Shown here piece after piece: positions 32,757-44,392 of a stretch of DNA of 64,000 nucleotides. The first letter of the stretch is position 1; every line of letters starts with the position of its first letter. Source of the DNA: Spinacia oleracea. Taxonomy: Eukaryota > Streptophyta > Magnoliopsida > Caryophyllales > Amaranthaceae. Position numbers and translations under genes: made by a program. The stretch lies in contig NC_079491.1 in NCBI RefSeq assembly GCF_020520425.1, positions 29,937,449-30,001,448 on the forward strand, written 5' to 3'. Below the pieces are notes generated by a model, which was given only the letters and a program-made list of their open reading frames with translations, did not search any database and was not told where the DNA came from.

Positions 32757-35700
32757 CTAGTATAGTACCCGTGCGTTGCACGTTTTGTAACATAAATATA
32801 AATTTTTATGAATATAAACTATAGTGGTAGATAATAATCATCAAAATAGAGGTGATAGATGTTCTGCTAATTAAAATTAATGATGGATAATTTTTTATTG
32901 ACCTATCTGTTGTCTTATTTATTAAAAAAAATAAAACAAAAAAGGGTACATAGACAAAATTATATTCATAATCATTCATCATCTATATCAATATTATATT
33001 TACTTTAATCCACCATTCCCTTCGATAGTTATATCAACATTAATACTCGTCCCATCTGCCTCATTATCCGACCACTTAACACATAACCCCACCATTTACT
33101 TTATTTTTCTAGAGATGACTTTGAGACGGGGCACGACCTTTACATCGTACCCGCCTAAAAATTTGCATCCCCATCCCCGCCACCGCCAGTGATAGGAACG
33201 ATAGTCACCCCTCCCCATCCCCATCTCGAGGGGTAAAAAAAAATCTCCCTCTGCTCCACCACCCACCCGTGTATCCACATCCGCCTCAAACCCTCCCCTA
33301 TAGACTCACCTATTTTTTTCGGTAAGAGTGTTTTGAATTTTAAATCTTTTTTCTAGAGTATTCGACAATTCAGTTATCTGATTAATTAGAGTAATTGAGT
33401 AAATAAATAAAACGTTATACTACATAATGTGTAGGATAGTATTCTATCCGTCCTAATTTAATCGTCACATTAAGTTTTCAAGGAGTTTTATACGATAAGT
33501 AGATTTTGGCTTATCTATTATATTTAAACACAAAAGTAGTTTAAGTGAATGAGACAATAAGTGAGACCTTAAATTTTGATAGTGAGAAGAGAGATGTAAT
33601 ATATTTATGTTGTTGCAAATATATTAATAATACAATAATTTTTTTATAATACTACCACCATTTTTTGCCAGCCTCACAATTTTAACTATTTTTTTTTTGT
33701 TTGAGAGGAATGTCAACATTAATTTTAATCTATGTTTTTTTAGAAAATTTTATCATAAGTTAATTTTATTGATTATTTCCTTAAATTCTTATTCTTCTAA
33801 ATTTTCAATTCAACTTATTTACTTTGCTTATTTAAGTCTATTCCTTAAATAAATAGTTACTTCATAATAATTTGATTTAATGAAAATTTTATTGAATGAA
33901 ATTTATAATCAACTATTTTCTTAATTAGATTTATTCATAGTCAATTACAATTAATAGTCAATTCAAAGTTTACTTGAGTCCATACATGTTAGGTTCTTGC
34001 ATTTTGGGTTTTGTGAACGGATTGCATGTCCATTGAAATTTATTTTTGGTTCTAAATTGCAGAATATGAGGGACAAACTAAGTACTTTATTCCCTTAATT
34101 ATTTACATTGTAATTTTAACTCTTAAAGAATTAGTTTTACCATGTTTTAGAACTAAAAAAATGTAATACGTATTAGTTCTATCAACTTTTGTCAACATAT
34201 TGATAAGTGCAAATTGAGATGAAATTAAATAAGTTTGAATTAAAATAAATACATAAAAAAATTAGTAGAATTTGAAAGGAATTAAAAAAAAAAAGTATGC
34301 CCTTATTTTTTTGAATTTGTGTTGATTTTTGACTGTGCATTGCTTTTTGAGCTAAGAATTTATGGCATCTGCTATGCTTTAATGTATGGTATACAAAATG
34401 ACAAAATCAATGAAAGAAATTTTAATTTTAATATTTGATATTACTCTAATTTTTTTATGGGGGTTTTTGTAAGGGCGTGTTCGGCGGTAGCGTTTGAGGT
34501 AGCGGGTAGCGTTTTGACCTAGTCAAGACGCTACTTGTAAAATTTGCAAGTGTTTGGTAAAGTAGCGATTTAGGTAGCGGTTAGCGGTTGAGGTAGCTTT
34601 TGTCAAACGTTAAAATTAGTAGCGTTTAAGGTAGCGGGTAGCGTTTGACAAATTTATAATAAAGTTTTAAATAATATTCTAGATTTTATTTTTGTTTTAT
34701 AATATCAACCGCTACTTTTACCGAACACTCATATTACTTACCGGCCACTTTGACAGCTAACCGTTACCCGCTACTATTCACCGCTACTCGCTACTCTAAC
34801 CACTACCCGCTACTCAACCGCTAACCGCTACCCGCCACCGCTAATTTTGCCGAACAGGGCCTAAGTTTTATTGATTATTTTCTTCTTTATATTGCCGAAC
34901 AGGGCCTAAGTTCATTTGTTTTCTTGATTTAAGTCATTTTCTTATTTATAATAGAGGTAATATAGTTTAATTAGTAACTTAATGAGTGCATTTTAATCTT
35001 TTTATATGGACACCAAATCATCTCATCTTCCCTTATAGATCGAATAGAGGTCAATATTTGGTGATATTGTTAAATGGTGTGGATAGTCATGCAAAACCAA
35101 GTAGTATTTGGTAATTCAAATATCTTTAGATAGTCACATGGGGAAGCTAAGCAAATTTTAGAAAATAGTCATGCGAATACTTTAAGATGATCATGATTAT
35201 TCACGGCAATATGAATTATCATTGGAGAAAATATTTTACTCTATATATAGTTTGATATTAATTACATACTTAACTTATGTAAAAAAAAAAGATCTTAATT
35301 ACACATACTATTGGCAATGTATGTCATGATTGCAAATTTACGCATATAAATTCCTTTCTAAATATGCATGTTTAGATGGTTAATAGTAGATGATTAAAAT
35401 TGATCATATATAATTCACCATATACGAATACTACACCAAAAATCTCCTGTGTATATTTGACTATGACATATTTCGATTACTGCACTCATATCACTTATAT
35501 TAATTATATTGGAGATTATTGTTTTATCTTATTATATATGATAAACGTCATTAATAAAAAAAATTGTTCTCCAATATAAAAAAATATTTGATATATACTT
35601 TATATTATAATTTAAATAAATTATATAATTTTCAATTTCACGGCTTAAGTAATCAGTAACATATTATCATTTTATTCATTGCAAATTAATTTCCATAATT

Positions 35701-36075
35701 TATTACGTCGTATATAATAACGTAGATAATCGAAACATTCGTGCAATAATTACGTGCATAAATATGTGTATATATATTTTACATAGCTAAGTCAAAATTA
35801 TATAATGACATGAATATTTTTTAATTAAATAACATATAATCAGTTTTTAAGGTTTAGGAGAGAATATTTAGCATAGTATATTCTTTAAGAATGGAATATT
35901 CAACAAATCTTTTAGTTTTATAATGGCAATCAATAATATCTTTTCTGATTCTTTCCCAATAAGGCAAAATAAATTTGGACTAATAATTATCTTTTAAAAT
36001 TAAAAGAGAGGCCAATCAATGAGTGACATTTGTCATCACCACATTGATTTCCTCTTTTTTAGTATATTATATAGA
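32757..36075 (-). mobile_element. Helitron (3.3 kb, non-autonomous)
   Basis: On the minus strand it starts TCTATATAATATACT (36075) and ends with hairpin CGTGCAACGCACG followed 13 bases later by CTAG (32757). It sits between A and T, with no target duplication; all of these are Helitron hallmarks. No Rep/helicase ORF is visible, so it depends on another copy. A smaller relative is at 58960-59938. Confidence 0.75.
34473..34861. mobile_element. Tourist-like MITE inside the Helitron
   Basis: A 389-bp element with ends GGGCGTGTTCGGCGGTAGCG / CGCTAATTTTGCCGAACAGGGCC and TAA on both sides (34470-34472 and 34862-34864). Both arms consist of degenerate GGTAGCGGGTAGCG-type hexamer repeats. About 20 bases of its right end (TTGCCGAACAGGGCCTAAG) are repeated at 34895-34913. 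Confidence 0.8.
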
Positions 36076-36315
36076 TGATGTGAGTAAGTGTAGGAACCAC
36101 AAGAAAGAGAGAAATATTAATATAATTGGAAGTGGGGATGAAACATGTCAAAAAAGGAAAGTGTATCTCTTCATAAAATACGGTCGTTTAAGGAAAATAT
36201 ATCTCTTTTTAAAATACAGATGGAGTACTACAATATGCGTGTGGTAAATCCATTAGGATTAGGGAACAAGGTAAACAAGTATACTAGTTGATATATATTT
36301 CCTAATAAACTGTCA

Positions 36316-36755
36316 TTCGTTATTTTTATTGACATGGAAAATGAATTATTTGATTCTAAAATAAATTGGATATCTCTTTTTTAATTCGTCCAAATATTAC
36401 GAAATAGTCCAATTTAATTTGTATATGATAGATTAGGTTTTAGAGTTTTAGTATTCTAAGGTTTCATTCATCCTATATAAAGTTTAATGATGAACCATTA
36501 AAATTGAGACATTGTGAATTTGTGATTCGTGATTTGTGATTCCTGAATCCTTTTCGTACTTGCAGGAAACTGTAGTTGGAATTTGCAATAAGCATTAAAA
36601 ATCTGTTGCAAGAATTCAAATTAGGTATTCTTCTTCTTGCTGCTTCTTCGTGCAGTCGTGCTTGAGCTTGTAGTCTGATCTGTCTGCATTTGACGTCTAC
36701 TTAATTCAAAATTTGTGTGGGTACGTATACTACTTTGTTCGTGTATCTTTGCTAG
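36316..36755. other. Intergenic, possible promoter of a small gene
   Basis: AT-rich. A TATA-like CCTATATAAAG at about 36472 precedes the small ORF by about 280 bases. Nothing else is recognised. Confidence 0.3.
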
Positions 36756-37019
36756 ATGACAATAGAAAAGTTACAAAAATCATCTATATTTACTGATGAT
36801 ATTTTTATGGAGGAAAAAGATGATAATTTCTGTTTTGGATTAGAGCCTAAATTAAATTTAGATCTACCTCCAAAATTTGACGAAGAGTATGAATCGGTGC
36901 CAAAAAGGGTGTTTACAAGGAGTAGTCCAATCATGACAACATCTTCGAGAATTTTACTGCTTTCATTTTCATTTTCACTTTCGATATTGGTGTTGTGTTG
37001 CTACTACTGCAGCGCATAA
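36756..37019 (+). CDS. Small hypothetical ORF with C-terminal hydrophobic tail
   Basis: An ATG-started ORF of 87 residues. The N-terminal two-thirds is acidic and hydrophilic (TDDIFMEEKDDNFCFG; LPPKFDEEYESVPKR). The last 22 residues (ILLLSFSFSLSILVLCCYYC) could be a tail-anchor membrane helix. A TATA-like box lies about 280 bases upstream. I do not recognise the family, and it may be a chance ORF or a gene remnant. It sits alone between the nested repeats and ALMT-2. Confidence 0.3.
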   Translation: MTIEKLQKSSIFTDDIFMEEKDDNFCFGLEPKLNLDLPPKFDEEYESVPKRVFTRSSPIMTTSSRILLLSFSFSLSILVLCCYYCSA

Positions 37020-37583
37020 TATAAGATCGATCATGAAATATAAGATCGCATAATCATGACAACTATTTGTTCCTGTTCCTATGGTTCGTCACATTATTTT
37101 TGTTCTTGATAAATCCTTTTTCAACAAGAGGAGATTGATACATATGCATGTTTTAAATTTCAAGAGGCAAACCTTAGCTTGAATGTATTCACTTCATTAC
37201 TAGTTACTGTTTTATCGTTCGGATTGTACGAGGCTTAATGCCATAACTCTGCACGTTTCATCTTTGTTCTACATTACTGATTAGTGTGCAACATTAATTA
37301 TTACCAAGTATTTATTTATTTCCTCCGTCACGTGATGAAGCCAACAATGTATTATACAGTGAATTATATGAATACTGCAAAAAGTTATAACGGTGCATGT
37401 GAGTATTAAGGGACAGAGGAGTACATTCTATACAAAGTTATTCTATACAAAGTTAAATTAGTCTGCAATGTAAACACAAGACGACTAGACGAGAACAGAA
37501 GAACAATTAAAAGCAACAAAAGTAGAACCATAAAAAAAGCAACAAAAAAGTAGACGCCTTGTTAATTCAAGAAAATCAGAATG
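37020..37583. other. ALMT-2 3' flank with a small MITE
   Basis: A roughly 100-bp MITE-like element (37322-37420) with ends CCTCCGTCACGTGATGAAG / GAGTATTAAGGGACAGAGGAG is a shortened relative of the one in the ALMT-1 intron. A nearly exact repeat of TTCTATACAAAGTTA occurs at 37427-37455. No gene. Confidence 0.5.
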
Positions 37584-40500
37584 TTACTCTGCAGCTTGTT
37601 GAGCCATAGCTAAGGAAGGCGGATCCTTTGGAACAGAGATTCTGGGAGATGAAGTTGGTGATGATGTCTCAATCAGTATAACATGATTAGCATGAGGACG
37701 TCGTTTAATCGATCCTTGATTATTTGCCATTTTGGTTTTTTCAATTTGAGGTGCCACTTTGGTTTTTTCAATTTGAGGTGCCACTTTGGTTTTCTCCTTA
37801 GCATCCTTAAATTTGGCAAGGGACGCAAGCTCTTGAACCGCCTCAGCAATATCCTCAGTGCAAGCCACAACATCTGCTAGTAGTTTGGCAACTGTGGCCA
37901 CTGGTGTTACATCTGAAAGATTAAGATTTTTCCATATGTTTGCTGTTAATAATACATTGAGATTTTGAACAGCTTGTTTGGCATTTTGTAGGTGGGGTTT
38001 TGCCTTAGAGGGTTTGTTCATTTTCTTAATTGCCATTGAAAGTTCGCTCAAACAATTCCCTGATTCTGTGCTCATCTTCATACAAGGTTCCAGAAATTTA
38101 GCCTTCACTTCATTTGGTGCCTGTCCTTGAGAATAAAGGAAACTGTGGAGAGCTTCAGCTCTACAGGCACAATTTCGAACCAACTCCCCAATTTTCTGGT
38201 ATTGTGTCCATGGATGCCCCTTTTTGAACCGTCCATGCCGAAACTCCCATCTTGCATAATTTAGCTGATTACATGAAAAATATGTGCACTTTTAGGTTAA
38301 TGTTAAGATATTAAATATGCCACTCTTAAGAAAGATGTCAAAACAGAGAAACATACCAAAGTGTCAATGTTGTTTTTGGAGTTGAGTACACTTTTTATCG
38401 CCTGGAGTGATGATTTATTGTCCTCAATCTCGTCATCCGAAGGTGTTATATCCAATGAAGTTTTGAAGTATTCAATTCCAAATCCTGTGAGTGAAATGAT
38501 TTATTCGATCATGTAATTTGGTAATAGAATTATACAAACATATACGAGTACTACTCCGTTTTCTGAACTTGCATTAACTTATCTGAATTTATTAGAATTT
38601 ATTATAATTAAATTGTACTTGGATAACCAGGGGCGGAGTTAGGGGGGCTGGCGGGGGCTATGGCCCCCCATGATATGTTCAAGTATTAAATATGCACTTT
38701 AAAAGCACATGTCTAGTATAACTCAAGTGGTTATTTTCCTTGAAAATTATAATTAGAGGTGTAAGGAGGTACAATTCTTAGCTCCCTTAATTTTATACTT
38801 AGTTTTCTTATTTTATTTTTGTTTTTCAATGTTATAAAAATTATATGTTAATATTTAGCCCCCATATGTATAATTTCTGGTTCTGCCACTGTGGATAACT
38901 ATTATTTTTCCTGAACTGAACTTATTTTTGTGAAATAAGGTGAACTGAACAAGATCTTAGAGTAAGTAATTGAGTCATTGGGGTTGATTAATAATTAATC
39001 ACTAGTATTTCACATCTTGATTATGTCATGGTACACCTAGCTAGTTCTTTTATAAAAAAGATAATCTAGTAAAGCATGGAGCCCGCAGCTCAAGATGAAA
39101 GGTAAGACACTACTCTTTTTCAAGCTTATTATGATAATACTTTGTGAAAGTGATATCCTAAACACCAAATTCATTAGCACTAACTTGTAATGTACATGTA
39201 CCTTTCAACTCTTGGACACTTGGTACTACGACTACCAAGTAATCCATTTTTCATTCTATAATAAAATATCTTGTAATGTTAAGTTAGTTTGGCATTTCCA
39301 ATGAATGGGTTACAAATAGGGGTGTCAAATCGGATCAACGGATCGGGTTTGGGTCGGACTCATCGGATTCAGGTTGAACAGATCGGATTGGAACGGATTA
39401 ATTTGGCTAACGGGTCGGATCGGATCGGATTGAAAACTTAACGGACCGGATCGGGTCGGATTTTTTATTCAAGGATTCATATCGGATCGGGTTGTAAACG
39501 GGTCGGATTGTAGTCGGTTTGGGTCGGATCGGATCGGATTGGAATATGACGGATTGTTAACGGGTTTAGTCGGACTAGAACGGGTTCGGGTTCATGTCGG
39601 TCGGATTCATATCGGATCGGATTCATTTCGGGTCGGATTCATATCGGATCGGATTCATTTCGGATCGGATTCATATCGGATCGGATTAATCGGTAACAGA
39701 CTAAAACGGGTTGGAATGAAACTAATTTAGCCTGGTTACATTGGATTCAGTTTTATATTGGTTCGGGTAATTATCGGATCGGGTTATTTGGTAGCAGGTT
39801 GGAATTTGGGTCAGTTCGGTTCCAAATTATATATTATCATATCGATGACTTAATTAGGGGACGAAAATAATAACCAACTTTTAAAAGTAATAAGAATTTA
39901 AGATCAGTAATATAAGTTATTGAATATATTATTATATCGATGGGTTGGAATTAGTTCGGATTAAACAGGTCACGGATTAAAAACGGATCGGATTAAACGG
40001 GTCACGGGTTGAAACGGGTCGGATTAAACGGGTCACAGATTAAAAACGGATCGGATTAAACGGATATTCCTCGGGTTGGAACGGATTCGGATTGAAACGG
40101 ATCGGATCATAAACGGGTTTCGGATCGTTTCGGATCGGATTAAATGGATCCGGATTGTCACGGATCGGTCTGTTAACGGATTCGGATCTTAATCGGATCA
40201 ATACTAACGGGTTGGGTCGGATTCGGGTTGAATATAATCGGATCGGATCGGATTTCGGATTTTAACTCGCGGGTTCTAAACGGTTCGGATTCTAAACGGT
40301 CGGACAAATCCATCGGGTTCACTGGGTCGGATTGAGAATTGACACCCCTAGTTACAAATAAAAAGAAAAGATAATGCACAATGGAGACAAGTAATGATAA
40401 TAACGTGTGCGAAGGAAAAGGGTAAATAGGGAATAGAAGTAGTTACCTTGAAAGAAAAGGGAAAGAGTAAGAATGTTGGTGGAAACAAGATTGTGAAGAT

Positions 40501-41089
40501 CAGTACCAGCCCAAACAGGGCAAATAATAAGACAAACAATGACAGCAGTTGAGCTACCAATAAGAATGGTGGTTATCCTTCTATGTGCCATATCTATAAC
40601 TTGATCATCTCGATAGCCAGATACACATATTAAACAAAATGTTAATATGAATACCAATAGTCCATAATCAAATCTGGCTTTTACCTTTGGAAAAAACCTC
40701 ATAAATGTGGTAACTCCAGCTGTAATGAAGACGGAGAAGCCAAGAAAAAAAGGCTCAAGTTTATCTCCAGAAAGACTTGATAATCTATGAGCACCAAATC
40801 CAGACATGCCCCCTATAATAGTTGCTAAACCTCTATTCACCCCTTTTCCTAACGTTGCTCCTACAGAGAACTCGAAGACTACAACGACAGTTAGAACAGC
40901 CCACATTGCATTCATGCCTAAACCTTCATATAGTGGATCGAAATAGAAGAATAGAGAGACTAATGTGATTGCAAAACCAACTTTGATGGAGTGAACAATC
41001 CTTCTAGGATCATCTTTTGCAAGCTGTTTTGTTAATTGGCTAATATGACTAACATCTGTTTTTATCTTCTCATAATTCGACATCAACAT
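37584..41089 (-). CDS. ALMT-2: aluminium-activated malate transporter-like, three exons
   Basis: Plant anion channel of the ALMT family, expected in the plasma or vacuolar membrane. Exons (minus): 41089-40447, 38484-38357, 38264-37584; phases agree and give 483 residues with no interruption. The first exon carries the whole membrane domain (DDPRRIVHSIKVGFAITLVS; WAVLTVVVVFEFSVGATLGKG; CPVWAGTDLHN), which ALMT-1 and ALMT-3 split over three exons; two introns have been removed precisely. The cytosolic half has WEFRHG (most relatives WEPRHG), HPW, and a tail with a 27-bp direct repeat encoding KTKVAPQIE twice. Intron 38485-40446 holds a hAT MITE and a 1-kb hAT-like element. The start is the ATG at 41089; a second ATG follows two codons later. 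Confidence 0.92.
38629..38891. mobile_element. hAT MITE in an ALMT-2 intron
   Basis: A 263-bp element with ends CAGGGGCGGAGTT / TTCTGCCACTG and a perfect eight-base duplication TGGATAAC (38621-38628 and 38892-38899). Eight-base duplications and CAG-type ends are typical of hAT. It has no coding capacity. Confidence 0.9.
39317..40350. mobile_element. hAT-like element filled with CGGATCGGA repeats, in an ALMT-2 intron
   Basis: Perfect 12-bp terminal inverted repeats TAGGGGTGTCAA / TTGACACCCCTA and an eight-base duplication GTTACAAA (39309-39316 and 40351-40358). Almost all of the interior is degenerate short motifs such as TCGGATCGGATT, AACGGGTCGGATT and CGGGTT in tens of copies. No transposase is visible, so it is non-autonomous and seems to have grown by internal short-repeat expansion. 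Confidence 0.85.
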
Positions 41090-41146
41090 GTTTTATTTGT
41101 TGCTTCGGCTCGACTTTCGTTTGTGTTTCTTTATTTCTCTCTTGTT

Positions 41147-41216
41147 GGAATTTGGAATTTGGAATTTGGAATTTGGAATTTGGAATTTGGAATTTGGAAT
41201 TTGGAATTTGGAATTT
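41147..41216. repeat. Heptanucleotide repeat (GGAATTT)n upstream of ALMT-2
   Basis: Ten copies of GGAATTT, perfect by eye, end about 58 bases upstream of the ALMT-2 ATG, in the likely 5' UTR or core promoter. Confidence 0.95.
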
Positions 41217-41217
41217 G

Positions 41218-41811
41218 ATGCTCATGTGCTTAGCTAGAAATGACTGGTGACTACTTATTTTAATTGTCGACTAAGAGATTTTTTATTTGGACTCTTCTAG
41301 TGTCCTTAACCTGTCAGCCACCAATACCAAAAAATAAATAAAAAGTATTCAAATTATATTTATACTCCGTAATAATTTTCTCAATTGTTAGATATGTACC
41401 ATTCTGACAACTGTTTTGGTGTTAATTTGTATTAAAAGGGAAATTCGATTTGATGATTGGTGAATGGTGATTACTTAATACTTACGTAGTATTAGTTAGG
41501 TGGAACGGAGTATGAAACATTGAAACCATGAAGTTGATGAATAGTAGCTGGTGTATTGGAGTATTGCTGTGTTTGTAGCTGTGTAGCCGTGTATGTGATT
41601 TTTCGGCCCTTGTACGTACGTGAAGTTGTGAGGACTTAAAATGACAGTTTTGTGGTATCCAGAAACATTGTTGCAAAACACTGTAAATTGAACTGAAGTA
41701 TCCTGATTGATTAGTTCTTCTTCGCTTAATTCTTCTGGATAGACGACGATAGCACTAAGAATTTTCCACGTGCAAATATGCAATCATATTGTCTTGGCAA
41801 ACTGTTGTTGC
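41218..41811. other. ALMT-2 upstream region
   Basis: AT-rich promoter-side sequence with scattered ACTCCGTA/TACGGAGT remnants. No gene recognised. Confidence 0.4.
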
Positions 41812-42578
41812 TAGGGGTATCAATTCGACCACACGGCTTTGGGTTGGGTTCATCAGTTTGGGCTGAAACAGGTTTATTTGGCTACCGGGTCGGGTCGAAA
41901 AGTAAATGGGCCTGTTCGGTTCGGGTTGGTAGGCACGAGTTCTTATCGGGCCGAGTTCATATCAGACCGGGTTAATATCGGGTTGGGTCGGGTTGTAAAC
42001 GAGTTTAGCGAGGTTGTAACAAGTTCAGGTCATATCGTGTCAGGTCGGTTCGGGTTGTAACACGACAGAGTTGTAAACGGGTTTATCCGAGTTGTAACAG
42101 GTTCGTATCATATGGGTTCGAGTTACATTGGGTTCAAGTTCGATTCGGGTTCTTATCATTTCAGTTCTTATCAGTTGTGTGGATAGATCAGTAACGGGAT
42201 GAAATGCATAGCGGGTTGTACTTCGGGTAGGTCAATTCCGATTCAAATTATAAACAATATCGGATTATTACAAAATCACAGTTTTCAATACGTTCATAAA
42301 TTATAATATCGATGTCTTAATTAAGGAACAAGGGCGATAACTAACTTTTAAAAGTGTTAAAATTTAAGACCAATGGAGTTATTGAGTATATTGTACATGA
42401 CTTAGTTTAATAATCGATAAAGATGAACTAATATTAACTAATAGAAATTATACTCCGTATTAATGAAGCATTTACTGATGAATTAATAACTAATAACGTA
42501 GTAATTAATAATCGGTAATGATGAGTTAGTTAATAAATTTGTAAAGTTTTTTAAGGCAAGTCTATCATATATTCATAT

Positions 42579-43959
42579 TGAAGGAAATAATGTCCTTGGT
42601 CCAAGTATGCATTCAATGCTAAGTCTAATAAATGCGGTTCAGTATTAATTAATTATACAAGTTAATAATTCAGTAAGATCAAGTGAACTGTATGCCTAGC
42701 TAGAGGCCGCTTCAGTTCAAGTGGAATTAATAATATTAATCCACAGCTTACTCTTGACTGAACCCGTAGGGTCACACAAATAGTACGTGAACAGATCAAG
42801 TATTTAAGTGAATTAAATACACCATTTATGGATATTCGGAATCGACGGATCTCGGTTCCAGTGGGAGTTGAAATCGTCAAAGGAAAATTATGAATACTTC
42901 AGAAACGATGATATTGCCGGAAACGGAAATATGGATCGTATCGGAAATATAAATATTATCCAAGTCGTAGATGTTGCCGGAAACGGAAACATGGTATGTA
43001 TCGGAAAATATTATCGGAAATGGAAATATTGCCGGAAACGGAAATATTGTCAGAATCGGAAATATTATCGGAATCGGAAAATAATTCCGGAATCGGAAAT
43101 ATTAAATATTGTTCGAATCGGAAATGAATTCCGAAATCGGAAAATTAATCGGAAGCGCGTCGTACGAAATAAACATCGGACGAGCTTGCATGCTAGACGC
43201 AAGGCCCAGCACGAAGCCAGGTCTGCGCCTAGCAAGCCCATGCACGCAACACAGCAAGCCAAGGCACGCAGGCCCAACCAAGTAGCACGCAAGGCCAGGC
43301 CCAACGCGCAAGGCCACTGGCGCGCCCAAGGCAGTGAGCTGCGCAGCGCTGTGGGCCGAGCTGCTCCGTGCGCGCGCGCCTCCAGCGCCCCTCGTGGGCT
43401 GTGCATGCGTGTGTGCGTAGAGTTCGTGCATACGTCGAATCCTTAAGCAATTAGGATTAGATTAAAAGATTAAATTTCCTAAGGTTACTAGAGCTAGTTG
43501 TTTAATTAAACAATAACTTATTAGTTTTAATTAATGTCTAATTCTAATAGGATTAGATTAATTGAAACCTAGTAGACTTCTAAATCCATTATTCCAACCC
43601 TATAAATATGTGATGGCATTCACAATTTATACACACATAATTCAAGTATTCACATAAGTTTTAAGGATTAAAACTAACGTTAATTTGCCACAAATTATTC
43701 GAATAACTTAAAACCTTAGGTGCAATTCTAGTTAATTAAATCTAAGGCGGATCCGAACGTGCTGTGGACTATCTACGGAGGGACGACATTTGGACTCCTA
43801 AACTTGTTCTTGTTCGGTTCGGGAGCAGCTAGGGAGGGCACGCTACATAAGTATGTATCCTAAATTATGCTAATTGTTATGTGGCAATTAATTTGGATTC
43901 CTGGCTTTAAGGTTTTTCCGCATGAAATATATATGCTTTATATGTATCATAACCTAACA
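42579..43959 (+). mobile_element. Solo LTR (1381 bp) with CATAT duplication
   Basis: Starts TGAAGGAAATAATG, ends ATAACCTAACA, and is flanked by CATAT on both sides (42574-42578 and 43960-43964). No internal region is present, so it arose by LTR-LTR recombination. It contains a cluster of degenerate CGGAAATATT-type repeats (about 42890-43150) and a GC-rich stretch (43150-43430) with long spurious ORFs. A relative of the LTR is at 55527. Confidence 0.9.
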
Positions 43960-44108
43960 CATATTGGTTTAAATAGCAACAAAACTCACATGTACGTTCA
44001 ACAACAGAGACAAATTAACAAGTTCAACTGTTAATGAATTAAGTCGATTTATTTAAAACAATGTAGTTTATTTATTTATTTGTACGTTGGTTATAAGCTT
44101 ATAACGTA

Positions 44109-44392
44109 GAGCTGATCAACGCTGACCCGGCACGAAAATTACCGGGTTTTGGGCAGCCTTTTTCGGCCCGGTTTTCGGGCCCGGCCCGACCCGATGTTTT
44201 TAAAAAAATTGCGGGCTTTCGGCAACTTAAAATAACAATTTTAGTTGTAAATTTGGCCCGGTCTGAAAATGGCCCGAAAACCCGCTATTTTTGGCACAAA
44301 AAATCGGTCTGAAGTTTGGCCCTGCCCGGCCCGACGTAATGGGCAGATTTTTATGCGCTTGGCTCGGCCCGCCTTTTGATCATGTCTATTAT
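44109..44392. mobile_element. GGCCCG-rich non-autonomous element
   Basis: Dense GGCCCGG/CCCGACCC motifs with weak terminal inversion (GCTGATCAA / TTGATCATG). A similar stretch is at about 30180-30330. The class is uncertain, possibly hAT. Confidence 0.4.

Larger units (their letters stand above)
31875..36225. mobile_element. Stowaway-like MITE interrupted by two insertions
   Basis: The left end TCCCTCCGTATTTTAAAAAG and the right end CTTTTTAAAATACAGATGGAG are inverted copies, flanked by TA on each side (31873-31874 and 36226-36227). The native MITE would be only about 300 bp. The middle was entered by a solo LTR (31969-32719) and a Helitron (32757-36075). Confidence 0.6.
31812..36315 (-). mobile_element. 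LTR of the copia relic, split by nested insertions
   Basis: On the minus strand the LTR would begin TGACAGTTTATTAGG at 36315 and end AATTTGTCA at 31812. Only about 150 bp belong to the LTR itself (31812-31874 and 36226-36315). The rest is later insertions: a Stowaway-like MITE, a solo LTR and a Helitron. I infer this from the joined ends and the primer-site-like sequence beside 31812. Confidence 0.55.

Noticed and set aside
32757-32790. Palindrome CGTGCGTTGCACG as a regulatory operator
   Set aside because: Its position next to CTAG and the TC...CTAG borders identify it as the 3' hairpin of a Helitron.
42868-43450. Long open frames on both strands in a GC-rich stretch
   Set aside because: They lie within the solo LTR (42579-43959), show biased Arg/Ala composition on both strands, and have no domain. 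They are a composition artefact.
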